A stretch of DNA of 43,912 nucleotides, from NCBI GenBank assembly GCA_002428735.1, contig DIXO01000030.1:1-43912 (forward strand). The letters run 5' to 3'. Shown in pieces: positions 17,003-24,831 of this stretch (positions are counted from its first letter, which is position 1; the number at the start of each line of letters is the position of its first letter). Under the pieces are notes generated by a model. That model was not told the origin of the DNA. It did not search any database and saw only the letters and a program-made list of their open reading frames with translations. Origin of the DNA: Syntrophaceae bacterium UBA6078. GTDB lineage: Bacteria; Desulfobacterota; Syntrophia; Syntrophales; UBA2210. A program made the translations under genes and the position numbers.

Positions 17003-17050
17003 CGGTTTCATTGAAGAACCCCCGCCCTCAAAACGGAAAGGATCGCCGGA

Positions 17051-17497
17051 GTGGAAGAAGCGGACAGAAAAATACTGAATGCACTGCAGCGTGAATTCCC
17101 TCTGGCAATAGAACCATTCAGGGTATTGGCGGCGCGGGCGGGCACCGATGAGGATGATTTCCTTGAGCGTGTCCGAAGCCTCAAGGAGCAGGGGATCATC
17201 CGGAGGATCGGCGCCGTCTTCGATGGAGCCGGAGCCGGTTTCGCGAGCACGCTCTGCGCCGCGAAGATCTCTATTGAACGATTGGAGCAATTTACGGAGG
17301 TTGTGAACTCGTACCGGGGGGTCACGCACAATTACCTGAGGGATCATGAGTATAACGTCTGGTTCACGTTTATTGGATCCACCCGGGAGGCGATAGAAGA
17401 GTCGCTTTCCGATATTTCGAAACAGACCGGTGTCACCGATATTGTGAGCATGCCGGTCAAACGCAGGTTCAAGGTCGACACGCGATTCAATTTGTAG
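17051..17497 (+). CDS. Siroheme decarboxylase-like protein (AhbA/AhbB, Lrp/AsnC-related fold)
   Basis: The 148-residue protein starts with GTG behind an AAAGGA site. Residues 3-60 form an AsnC-type winged helix-turn-helix (ADRKILNALQ, IIRRIGAVFD). The C-terminal half carries GVTHNYLRDHEYNVWFT, with His93, Tyr95, His99 and Tyr101. This is the motif of NirD/L/G/H and AhbA/B siroheme decarboxylases rather than of amino-acid-sensing Lrp regulators. These enzymes remove the two acetate carboxyls of siroheme in the alternative heme or heme d1 pathways in the cytoplasm. Known enzymes work as pairs of paralogues, and only one copy is present here. It lies between a ComEA-like gene and the ATP synthase Fo genes, with no other heme genes beside it. 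Confidence 0.75.
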   Translation: MEEADRKILNALQREFPLAIEPFRVLAARAGTDEDDFLERVRSLKEQGIIRRIGAVFDGAGAGFASTLCAAKISIERLEQFTEVVNSYRGVTHNYLRDHEYNVWFTFIGSTREAIEESLSDISKQTGVTDIVSMPVKRRFKVDTRFNL

Positions 17498-17561
17498 GTG
17501 GGGAGTACGTTCCGCCTCTATCTTGACTTCACACGACCATTATGTTATAGGCGGTCCGGCA

Positions 17562-17852
17562 ATGGGGGAACCCAGCAAAAAAAAGGTTCTGTTCCAGATG
17601 GGTTATGCCGCGAGCCTTGGTTTGGCCATGGTTATCGCGATATTCGGCTGTCTCATGCTTGGGGTGTACCTTGACAAAAAGCTGGGAACGAACAACATAT
17701 TCACCCCCATATTCCTGGTAATAGGCGTTGCCGCGGGCTTTAGAAACTTTTATCTCTTTATCAAGAGCACCTTTCCTGATGAGGCGCCGCGTCCCCCGAA
17801 GGGAAGAACTGATGGCGGACATAAAAAAAACGATCATGCAGCGAAAGGTTGA
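17562..17852 (+). CDS. atpZ: AtpZ/AtpI-type ATP synthase accessory membrane protein
   Basis: The frame is open from a TTG at 17523, but ATG 17562 gives the expected family start and a 96-residue product. Two hydrophobic helices (AASLGLAMVIAIFGCLMLGV and NIFTPIFLVIGVAAGF, with the conserved LDKKLGT between them) match the PF09527 family encoded at the head of atp operons. These proteins are implicated in c-ring assembly or Mg2+ handling; the role is not fully settled. The gene overlaps the next gene by about 40 nt in a different frame, and the order atpZ-atpI-atpB is standard. Confidence 0.8.
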   Translation: MGEPSKKKVLFQMGYAASLGLAMVIAIFGCLMLGVYLDKKLGTNNIFTPIFLVIGVAAGFRNFYLFIKSTFPDEAPRPPKGRTDGGHKKNDHAAKG

Positions 17853-18231
17853 GGCGGGGAACTGGATAACACTTGGGGTGATCCTTGCCTTCAGTCTGCT
17901 TTTTCTGTCGGGAAGATTTGCCCTTGGGGTGCTTGTGGGTGGGCTTGTCAGCATCGTAAATTTTTACTGGCTCTCACAGGACTTGAAAAATACCCTGCAG
18001 AAACACGCAGAGCGGGCGAAACCCTTCATGGTGTTGAAATTTTATGTACGTCTTATTATTACAGGAGTTGTGCTCTTTGTGGTCATAACCAGAACTCCGG
18101 TTGACATTTTCGGGCTTGTCCTCGGACTTTCCGTGGTGGTGATCAATGTCATCATAACCGTTATCGGCGCGAATGTGAAAAACCCGCTCAGGAGGTTCAG
18201 AAAGAACAATGCATCCCTTTTTATTCCTTGA
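17812..18231 (+). CDS. atpI: ATP synthase subunit I (AtpI)
   Basis: The frame extends upstream to 17728, but ATG 17812 is the plausible start, giving 139 residues. Four hydrophobic segments are visible, beginning with WITLGVILAFSLLFLSGRF and GVLVGGLVSIVNFYWLSQDL. A second pair is around VRLIITGVVLFVVITR and IFGLVLGLSVVVINVI. This fits PF03899, the AtpI chaperone thought to help assemble the c-ring of the Fo motor in the inner membrane. It overlaps the end of atpZ and the start of atpB, so all three are translationally coupled. Confidence 0.8.
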   Translation: MADIKKTIMQRKVEAGNWITLGVILAFSLLFLSGRFALGVLVGGLVSIVNFYWLSQDLKNTLQKHAERAKPFMVLKFYVRLIITGVVLFVVITRTPVDIFGLVLGLSVVVINVIITVIGANVKNPLRRFRKNNASLFIP

Positions 18232-18862
18232 GAAGATACCCCTTCCAGCTCATGTGACATATACGTGGCTGATCATGATCATCTTGGCTGTGCTTGCTTT
18301 TCTTGCGACGCGGAGACTCGATATATATCCCGGAAGAATGCAGCATGTGTTCGAAGTGTTTCTTGGAGGCGTCAGGAATCTCATGCTCGACGCCATGGGA
18401 CCGACCGGCCTCAAGTTTTTCCCTCTGATCGCAACGATTGCAATTTTTATCCTTACGGCCAACCTGCTGGGCCTCATCCCCGGATTTGAGTCGCCTACGG
18501 CCAATCTCAATACGACCGTTTCAATGGCGCTTGTCGTGTTCGTTTTGACCCATATCGTGGGGGTGTGGTTACACGGTTTCAAGTATGTCAAGCAATTTCT
18601 GGGCCCCGTCTGGTGGATGGCCCCCATCATGTTCCCCATCGAGGTTGTCAGTCACCTTGCGCGACCGATCTCCCTTTCTGTCCGTCTCTTCGGGAATATC
18701 ATGGGCGAGGACTTGGTGCTTGCAATCGTGCTTCTCCTTGTTCCTTTCCTTGTCCCGCTCCCGATCTTTGTGCTCATGATCTTCACATCGATTATCCAGA
18801 CCCTGGTTTTTGTGATGCTGTCGATGATCTATATACAGCTGGCCATGGAGGAGTCACACTAG
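18209..18862 (+). CDS. atpB: F1Fo ATP synthase subunit a
   Basis: The 217-residue polytopic protein is subunit a of the Fo sector. The essential arginine is Arg159 in RPISLSVRLFGNIMGED, facing the c-ring. Family stretches TANLLGLIPGF, HGFKY and MIYIQLAMEE are also present. It forms the ion half-channels that drive c-ring rotation in the inner membrane. An AGGAGG site lies 12 nt before ATG 18209, within the end of atpI. The usual next gene, atpE for subunit c, is not present: a strong terminator follows 38 nt after the stop and then convergent genes. Subunits c, b and F1 must be encoded elsewhere. Confidence 0.93.
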   Translation: MHPFLFLEKIPLPAHVTYTWLIMIILAVLAFLATRRLDIYPGRMQHVFEVFLGGVRNLMLDAMGPTGLKFFPLIATIAIFILTANLLGLIPGFESPTANLNTTVSMALVVFVLTHIVGVWLHGFKYVKQFLGPVWWMAPIMFPIEVVSHLARPISLSVRLFGNIMGEDLVLAIVLLLVPFLVPLPIFVLMIFTSIIQTLVFVMLSMIYIQLAMEESH

Positions 18863-18900
18863 AAAGGCACGTTTACATTACCGGTTGATCTGAACGGAAA

Positions 18901-18932
18901 GGGCCCTGACGGGTACGTCAGGGCCCTTTTTT
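18901..18932 (+). terminator. Strong intrinsic terminator after atpB
   Basis: A perfect 10-bp stem (GGGCCCTGAC with GTCAGGGCCC) closes a 6-nt loop and is followed by six T residues. It ends the atp transcript and separates it from the convergent response-regulator gene. The left side has only three A residues, so termination from the other direction is weaker. Confidence 0.9.
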
Positions 18933-18962
18933 CACGCGAGCGCTCAGATGCAGCGACCTCCA

Positions 18963-20333
18963 TCACTCTTTTGTGAAGGAGATGCCGTATTTTTCCAGTT
19001 TCCGTTCAAACGTGGGGCGCGATATACCCAGAATCTCACAAATCTCTCCCTTGTTCTTGTCGGTGTTGCTGATGACCTTTCGGATGTGCATCTCTTCTAC
19101 CTCGTCAAGGGTAAGCATCTTCCCCGGTTCACTCCCGGCGATCTCTCTGTCTGTGCTCGCGCCATGTTTTTCTTCCACCAGATCCGGGAAGTCTTCCTTC
19201 CCGAGCACCTGTCCCTTCGCGACAACGGCGGCCCGGATCAGGAGGTTTTCCAGCTCTCTGATATTTCCCGGCCAGTTGTATCTGAGGAAGATGTTCATAA
19301 TCTCATCCGAAACGCCAGCGATCTTTTTGTGGAGTTCCCTGTTGGCTTTTTTGAGCAGGTATTCGACGAGCGGCGCGAGATCCTCCCGTCTCTCCCTGAG
19401 GGGGGGTATCTGTATGGATACGATGTTCAGGCGGTAAAAGAGATCGTCCCGGAATCTTCCTTCCTGCACCATTTTTTTGAGATCCTTGTTGGTCGCGGCT
19501 ATGATTCGCGCGTTTACCTTGACCCGGTCCTTTCCTCCCACCCTTTCAAATTCCATCTCCTGGAGAACCCGGAGAAGCTTTGCCTGGAGATTGACAGACA
19601 TCTCGCTTATCTCATCCAGGAATACGGTGCCATACCTGGCAAGCTCAAATTTCCCCTGCTTTCTTGCTATTGCCCCCGTGAATGAACCCTTTTCGTGGCC
19701 GAACAGTTCTGATTCCAGGAGGGTTTCCACAATGGCCGAACAGTTGACCGCTATGTAAGGCTCGTCCCGGGACGTGTTGTAATGGATGCACTTGGCGATC
19801 AGCTCTTTCCCCGTGCCGCTTTCTCCCTGTATCAGAACGGTCGTTTTGCTCTGGGAAACAACGCCGATGGTCTTGAATACCTCCTTCATCTTCTTGCCCG
19901 TGCCGATGATATCCCCCACCTTGAAATCACGGGGGTGCTCCATGAGAAGTCCAGAGATCTTCTTCTCCATTTCGATGGAACCCAGCGCTTTCCCGATGGC
20001 TATGTCCAGTTCGTCCACATCAATGGGTTTGTGGATGTAATCAAAGGCACCTCCCTTCATCGCTTTGATGGTTGTTTCCATGTCGTGGTGGGCGGTAATC
20101 ATGACAACTTTTACCTTCTCATCTTCTTCCCGCAGATCTTCGAGGACGGTGAATCCGTCTATATCAGGGAGACGTATGTCGAGAATCACCACATCCGGCG
20201 TGATTGCTACAAACCGATTCAATCCCTCCGTGCCGTTGGGTGCGGTGTAAACGTCATACCCCTCTTCTTCGAGATATAATTCCAGACTTTCACGGATGGA
20301 TTTGTCGTCATCAATAACAAGAATCTTCGCCAT
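18963..20333 (-). CDS. Sigma-54-dependent response regulator, NtrC family
   Basis: This 456-residue regulator has three domains. The receiver covers about residues 1-125, with phosphoacceptor Asp52 in VVILDIRLPD, Thr80 and Lys102. The AAA+ domain has Walker A GESGTGKE at 170-177 and the sigma-54-contacting loop GSFTGA at 216-221, a common variant of GAFTGA. The C-terminal Fis-type helix-turn-helix is around residues 425-452 (NKGEICEILGISRPTFERKL). It activates RNA polymerase-sigma-54 after phosphorylation. The partner kinase gene ends 80 nt upstream on the same strand. No clear -24/-12 target promoter was found in the window, so its regulon is unknown. Confidence 0.93.
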   Translation of the reverse strand: MAKILVIDDDKSIRESLELYLEEEGYDVYTAPNGTEGLNRFVAITPDVVILDIRLPDIDGFTVLEDLREEDEKVKVVMITAHHDMETTIKAMKGGAFDYIHKPIDVDELDIAIGKALGSIEMEKKISGLLMEHPRDFKVGDIIGTGKKMKEVFKTIGVVSQSKTTVLIQGESGTGKELIAKCIHYNTSRDEPYIAVNCSAIVETLLESELFGHEKGSFTGAIARKQGKFELARYGTVFLDEISEMSVNLQAKLLRVLQEMEFERVGGKDRVKVNARIIAATNKDLKKMVQEGRFRDDLFYRLNIVSIQIPPLRERREDLAPLVEYLLKKANRELHKKIAGVSDEIMNIFLRYNWPGNIRELENLLIRAAVVAKGQVLGKEDFPDLVEEKHGASTDREIAGSEPGKMLTLDEVEEMHIRKVISNTDKNKGEICEILGISRPTFERKLEKYGISFTKE

Positions 20334-20413
20334 GGCGCGTGTACATTTCCTCTCTGGTGTAGTTTTCGACTATCTTTATGCAGGGTGGTTAAAAGTACAG
20401 GCACAGTCTCTCC

Positions 20414-23128
20414 TTACCGCGCCGGAGCGTGCTTTTCCCCCGATGTCCCTAGCGGAAAGATGACAACGACGCTGGTTCCTTTTCCCTCTTCGCTCGATAT
20501 CTCTATCGTCCCGTGATGCATGTCGACAATCTTCTTGATCTGTGCAAGTCCCAACCCTGTTCCTGTGCTCTTCCGGGTAAAGAAAGGATTGAAAATGTGA
20601 GGCATGTCATCACGGGAGATACCGCACCCATCATCGCTGATTGCGACGCAGATCTGGTTGTTCTCCTGCCGTGCCGATATTGACAGTGTCCCTCCTTCTT
20701 CCATCGCGTCAATGGCGTTGCGGTAGATATTAAGAAACGCCTGTTCCAGCATCGCCGGATCGACTTCCAGAGAAGGCAGACCTCCTGAGAAGGTTTTTTC
20801 CACCCTGATGTGCTTTTCCGCTATGTTATTTTCAGTCATGGCGAGGGCGTGGTCGATAATCTCTTCTATCTTCGAAGGTTTTTTTACGGGATCGGAAGGT
20901 TTCGCGTAAATGAGAATGTCGTTGACCAGCCTTTCGAGATGTTCAACCTCTCGCTGAGCGATCTTGAACCTTTTCAGATCGTTTCCCTCGGGCTGGATCC
21001 GTTTCTCGAGGACCTGAAGGCTCATTTTTATGGAGGAGAGAGGGTTTCTGACTTCGTGGGCGATGCCGGCCGATAGCTGGCCGATGGCGGCAAGTTTCTG
21101 GCTCTCATAGAACTTTTTCTCCAAGGCCTTAAATTCCGTGATATCCCGCTGAACCAGGAGATAATGATCAGTCCCCTTGACAGGCCGCAGGGTGATGAGA
21201 AGGTTTCTTTCCGAACCATCTTTGGCCCTTGCCATGATTTCATAAGGAGTCAGGTTTCCCTCCTGCGCAACCCTCCATCGGTCAAGAACCAATGCCTGGT
21301 TTTTCTCTTCGACAAAAGCAGTGAAGTGCTTACCGCCAAATGTGGCAGAGATAACGCCTTCGCCATTTTTCACGTCACGGCTTACGTAGCTGATGATCCC
21401 GTTTTGATCAATATCGAATATCCTGTCCGGCAGACTGTCGATAATGGACTGGAGATAGTTATACAATCCTTCGACCTTTTTCCGGAGTTTAACGTTCTCA
21501 TCCAGTTCACTCTGGAGGGTCTCTGCATATTCCTCCAGGCGGATATCCATCTCTTTTTTCTGGGTCACGTCCTGCATGGTCTCGATCGCCGCAATGATTT
21601 TCCCCTGTCCATCGTATATTGGCGCGGCCAGAAAATAGAGATAGCGTGATTTCCCTCCCAGGTCGGGGAAGAAATCCATGGCCTCGTAGGCCCCTCCTAC
21701 GGTTGTCGATTTCCGGACGTCTTTGGCCCCATAATATTTTTCAAGGATTTCCTTGTCTGAATCAATGATTGTGTCGGCTATAGTAGGTCTCTTGCTATGG
21801 TACAGGGCAATAGAATGCTGGTCTGTTCCTATGACAGCTCTGGGGGTTACTCCTGTCAGTTCCGCACATGCCCGGTTCCAGTGGGTCACATGATGTTCCT
21901 TATCCAGCACAAAGGCAGGGATAGGTGAACCCTCGATGATTCCTTCCATTTTTCTATGTTCACGGAGAACCTTCTCCCGCCATTCTTCGCGCTCTTTGAG
22001 CCGCCCCAACTCTTCCTTGATGCGTAATCGTCTGGTTCTGGAGGTCGCTATGGCCACGCCCGCAACGATGAGCACAATGATAAGCCCCATGGCTCCGGCC
22101 ATGACATTGATAAAACCCCTCCGAGCCAGAAGAGCGATTTCATTGTAGGGGACGGAAATCGCTACAAACAAATGCTCTGAGGAAAGATAAACAGGGGCGT
22201 ACGCTATAATCGTTTTTCCTTGTTTTTCCCCCTCTCCGGTAATTCTATATTCGCCATACCCCTCTCCCTCTCTGTTCAGGGTTTCCGCAAGTGAAACCTC
22301 TTCACCTCCCGCACTGCGTTTCAGAGAGCCCACGCTTGTGCCGACAGAAGCAGGATCGGGGTGGGCGATTATAATTCCCTGCCTGTCCATTATCCACGCA
22401 CAGCAGGATAGTTCACGCCGGGAGGCTATATAGCGATCGACAATAGTGGACAGGGAAAGGGCGGCTACTACCACCCCGGAGAATTGGTTTCTTGAATCAT
22501 AGGTAGGAACGGCAATAATGACCGCATGTGACGTATTTGATTTTCGGGTATTCTTCTCTGACAAAGCCGGCAATACCATTGTCTCTATATAGGGTTTCCC
22601 GGTTTTCCGTATTTCCTGAAAATAGGGGTGGGGTTCGAGGCGCTGTCCGAGGATCTCCTTCAGTGCGGAGGACGGGTATCCGATTGTAACCACTCCGTTC
22701 GTATCTTCCAGAGCGATGAAATCCACTTTTCCGCCAAGATTTTCATAGATGACCTTGATACTTTCTGCGATGACCTCTTCTCTAGTTTCCCTGGCGGAGG
22801 GTATTCCCAGATGTTTTTTCTTCCCCGGATCGTGCGAGTCCTGTCCGGTGGGTTCCGGCACAATCCCTCTGACATAGGGTAATCTCGAAATAAGGAACAT
22901 GCTCTTCTCGATACCTGAGATAAAATCCCCTATGCCGGTTGCTGTCCCCTTCACAATGGCAGTCTGTTGCCGACTGAACTGTTTTACGATTTCTTTTTCG
23001 CGGGTGTGGTTAACGGTGAGAGCCAGGAGAAGAATAAGCAGGATAACGGCCGTCGAGGCGAGCCATATGGGTATCTTTGTTTTATTTTTCAATGCCCCGG
23101 GGTCTTTCTTACTCTCTATCACCTTCAT
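20414..23128 (-). CDS. Membrane sensor histidine kinase (Cache, two PAS)
   Basis: The frame extends upstream, but two better ATGs exist at 23143 and 23128. The latter follows AGGGG closely and gives 904 residues. TM1 is at about 20-38, then a periplasmic double-Cache-like sensor (about 40-335), TM2 (about 341-362), PAS1 (about 392-525), a coiled linker and PAS2 (about 555-665). The kinase core has His691 in AGIAHEVRNPLSS, Asn804 in YRNAIDAME, DDGCGI and GTGLGLA. The Cache layout indicates a small extracytoplasmic ligand such as an organic or amino acid. It should phosphorylate the NtrC-type regulator encoded just downstream. Its first codons overlap the end of a small membrane-protein gene. 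Confidence 0.92.
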   Translation of the reverse strand: MKVIESKKDPGALKNKTKIPIWLASTAVILLILLLALTVNHTREKEIVKQFSRQQTAIVKGTATGIGDFISGIEKSMFLISRLPYVRGIVPEPTGQDSHDPGKKKHLGIPSARETREEVIAESIKVIYENLGGKVDFIALEDTNGVVTIGYPSSALKEILGQRLEPHPYFQEIRKTGKPYIETMVLPALSEKNTRKSNTSHAVIIAVPTYDSRNQFSGVVVAALSLSTIVDRYIASRRELSCCAWIMDRQGIIIAHPDPASVGTSVGSLKRSAGGEEVSLAETLNREGEGYGEYRITGEGEKQGKTIIAYAPVYLSSEHLFVAISVPYNEIALLARRGFINVMAGAMGLIIVLIVAGVAIATSRTRRLRIKEELGRLKEREEWREKVLREHRKMEGIIEGSPIPAFVLDKEHHVTHWNRACAELTGVTPRAVIGTDQHSIALYHSKRPTIADTIIDSDKEILEKYYGAKDVRKSTTVGGAYEAMDFFPDLGGKSRYLYFLAAPIYDGQGKIIAAIETMQDVTQKKEMDIRLEEYAETLQSELDENVKLRKKVEGLYNYLQSIIDSLPDRIFDIDQNGIISYVSRDVKNGEGVISATFGGKHFTAFVEEKNQALVLDRWRVAQEGNLTPYEIMARAKDGSERNLLITLRPVKGTDHYLLVQRDITEFKALEKKFYESQKLAAIGQLSAGIAHEVRNPLSSIKMSLQVLEKRIQPEGNDLKRFKIAQREVEHLERLVNDILIYAKPSDPVKKPSKIEEIIDHALAMTENNIAEKHIRVEKTFSGGLPSLEVDPAMLEQAFLNIYRNAIDAMEEGGTLSISARQENNQICVAISDDGCGISRDDMPHIFNPFFTRKSTGTGLGLAQIKKIVDMHHGTIEISSEEGKGTSVVVIFPLGTSGEKHAPAR

Positions 23129-23303
23129 TATCCCCTGAAACATCGCTTGTGCTTTCTCGACGTTTGTGTGCGGACAGTATATAGACACCCACGGCCGCGC
23201 CGAGAGAGATAACAAGGGTGACAAGGCCGCTCTCAATGCCAACAACCTTTTTGCAGATTAACCAGACAACCAGATAAGTTATCACGGTCAGTATCTCCTG
23301 CAT
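23109..23303 (-). CDS. Small two-helix membrane protein, first gene of the two-component operon
   Basis: This 64-residue reading frame has a good AGGGGGA ribosome site 8 nt before its ATG. The product is almost entirely two hydrophobic segments (ILTVITYLVVWLICKKV, then LVTLVISLGAAVGVYILSA). A short charged tail follows: HKRRESTSD and an acidic end. It overlaps the start of the histidine kinase gene by about 20-35 nt in another frame, so the two should be translationally coupled. I do not recognise the family. Position and topology suggest a membrane accessory of the kinase, but no function can be claimed. Confidence 0.55.
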   Translation of the reverse strand: MQEILTVITYLVVWLICKKVVGIESGLVTLVISLGAAVGVYILSAHKRRESTSDVSGDNEGDRE

Positions 23304-23651
23304 TGTTTATTCCCCCTGATTTGATGAAAACAATTTATTCAGCCTGTAACATAATATAATCACTTGTGAAACTCACATAGGGAGCACGAACCTCACTATG
23401 GGTCTGCCTCTGAAGGTAAAAGAATGATACCCACATGTGTGTGATATACACAATTGTCACGGGATACAAACGAGCTATTCGTGCAATCCCCTTAGAGGCG
23501 ATACTACAACCCTTACTGCTAATTTTCAATGAAAAAGGCATATAGCATTCTGCAGGCGTGTGCAGGTGTTCCCTGTCTCTGTTTAATAGGTTTATTAAAA
23601 ATAAATTTATATAAAACAAACGGTTACATCAATTTGTCGCAAGAATTATTC
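23304..23651. other. Intergenic gap between divergent operons
   Basis: About 350 nt with no convincing gene. The right half is AT-rich (TTTATTAAAAATAAATTTAT near 23590). It must contain the promoter of the leftward kinase operon, but I could not pick a clear -35/-10 pair for it. The promoter of the rightward operon begins at 23652. Confidence 0.5.
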
Positions 23652-23680
23652 TTGACAGAACGGTCCTTCTCGTTTACACT
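23652..23680 (+). promoter_or_regulatory. Sigma-70-type promoter of the ECF/DUF1893/yjbQ operon
   Basis: TTGACA (23652-23657) matches the -35 consensus perfectly. After 17 bp comes TACACT (23675-23680), a 4 of 6 match to the -10. Transcription would start near 23687, leaving a leader of about 140 nt before the ATG at 23829. Confidence 0.6.
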
Positions 23681-23686
23681 TCGTAT

Positions 23687-23828
23687 ACAGAGGAGGGGTA
23701 AGACGGTTTGGATCCTCCGCAAAGAATATACTGGAAGGTGTGGAAATAACCATGTTCCGATTGAGTGAACCCAGACAGCCTGTTTGAGTGTACGGCTTGC
23801 ACCCTAATGAATAACAGGAGAAACTACC
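23687..23828 (+). promoter_or_regulatory. Structured 5' leader, possible riboswitch (family not identified)
   Basis: The predicted leader is about 140 nt, long for a bacterial mRNA, and contains several potential helices. GGAGG (23692-23696) can pair with CCTCC (23714-23718). GGAAGGT (23733-23739) can pair with ACC plus TTCC (23749-23758, with a bulge). CAGAC (23772-23776) can pair with GTTTG (23781-23785). The CCTCCG and CTGGAAGGTG stretches look superficially like the 3' half of the Moco RNA motif, but the rest was not matched. TPP and cobalamin hallmarks (CTGAGA, B12 box) are absent. A CAGGAG ribosome site ends the leader at 23815-23820. Confidence 0.35.
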
Positions 23829-24410
23829 ATGAACACTCTCTCGACAGTAACCGGATCGATTGTGCTCCCTTATAGGCTGCGCTTTTCCGACCGTCGGCTG
23901 TATGCCTATGTCACTCTGTTTGTTGCACTTGCAGTTTCTATTCCGTGGGCTTGCCACGTGATTCACCCGAGTGTCGGCCCTACAGTTCTTCCCCTTTTTT
24001 TCTTCGTTTTGCTCTCCGGAGTCTTTCTGGGGTGGCGGGCCGGTGTGCTGGTCGGGCTTCTCACGCCTCTGATTAGCTACGGTTTTTCGGGGATGCCGGT
24101 TGTCCAGCTCATGCCTTCAATCATAAGCCAATCGGTAGTGTATGGTCTCGCGGCTGGCCTTTTATACAGACATTTGAGGTGCGGTCTGATTATTTCCCTT
24201 GTTGGAGCCAATGTCGCCGGGCGCCTGGCCGCTTTTTTTCTGATAGCTCAGATTGCGGATCTCGAATATTCCATGCATCTGGCATGGTCTGCTCTGCAAA
24301 CGGGATGGCCGGGCATTATCCTTCAACTGCTTTTTCTTCCCCCCATAGTCCTATTCCTGGAAAAAGGGTGCTTCAGATATCACTATGACCGAACAGAAAA
24401 CCAGAGATGA
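23829..24410 (+). CDS. ECF-type transporter S component-like membrane protein
   Basis: The 193-residue protein has about five or six hydrophobic helices after a short cytoplasmic N terminus. The central stretch PTVLPLFFFVLLSGVFLGWR and GVLVGLLTPLISYGFSGMP has the shape of the PF12822 family of ECF transporter substrate-binding (S) components, which capture vitamins or metal-linked cofactors for a shared energising module. No EcfA or EcfT gene is in the window, so it would rely on one encoded elsewhere or act alone. A CAGGAG site lies 8 nt before the ATG. It overlaps the downstream DUF1893 gene by 26 nt. The ligand is unknown. Confidence 0.65.
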   Translation: MNTLSTVTGSIVLPYRLRFSDRRLYAYVTLFVALAVSIPWACHVIHPSVGPTVLPLFFFVLLSGVFLGWRAGVLVGLLTPLISYGFSGMPVVQLMPSIISQSVVYGLAAGLLYRHLRCGLIISLVGANVAGRLAAFFLIAQIADLEYSMHLAWSALQTGWPGIILQLLFLPPIVLFLEKGCFRYHYDRTENQR

Positions 24411-24831
24411 TTTCGAATCATTCCTCAGCAGCGCCGACACGCTGTGGATTATGAGCCAGGGAGGTGTTATCTTCCGATCTCAGAGAAAGGGGATAGCTCC
24501 CCTTATATGCTACATTGAACAGGCTCCTCTTACGGAAGAGGTAATCGCTTTCGATAAAGTGACCGGAAATGCCGCGGCCCTTCTTCTGAAAAAGGCCAAT
24601 GGCCGCGCAGTGTTTTCATCCACAGGCAGTCAATTGGCAGCAGAAACACTTCGTGGATTTGGTATTGAAGCCCATTTCGCGCATATAGTCCCTTACATTA
24701 TCAACCGTTCGGGTAACGGGATGTGCCCGTTTGAAAGGCTCTCTCTGGGCAAAAGCCCGGAGGAATTTTACGAACACCTCGAACAGCACCCCCTTTTCGC
24801 GGATATCTTTTACGAAAGCGCACCATGCTAA
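24385..24831 (+). CDS. DUF1893 protein (TM1506-like, cytidine deaminase-like fold)
   Basis: This 148-residue protein matches the DUF1893 pattern: LWIMSQGGVIFRSQRKGIAP, DKVTGNAAALLL, VFSSTGSQLAAETLRGFGIE and the late motif VPYIINRSGNGMCPFE with its conserved Cys. The Thermotoga TM1506 structure places the family in the cytidine deaminase-like superfamily, but no activity is established. The gene starts inside the ECF S-like gene and its end overlaps the start of the broken yjbQ, so the three form one translationally coupled unit. Pairing with a transporter and a thiamine-phosphate-synthase-like gene suggests cofactor salvage; this is inference. Confidence 0.75.
   Translation: MTEQKTRDDFESFLSSADTLWIMSQGGVIFRSQRKGIAPLICYIEQAPLTEEVIAFDKVTGNAAALLLKKANGRAVFSSTGSQLAAETLRGFGIEAHFAHIVPYIINRSGNGMCPFERLSLGKSPEEFYEHLEQHPLFADIFYESAPC

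Noticed and set aside
23687..23828. TPP or cobalamin riboswitch in the leader
   Set aside because: No CTGAGA element or TPP 3' motif, and the AGACAGCCTG stretch does not fit the B12 box. Only a general structured leader is claimed.
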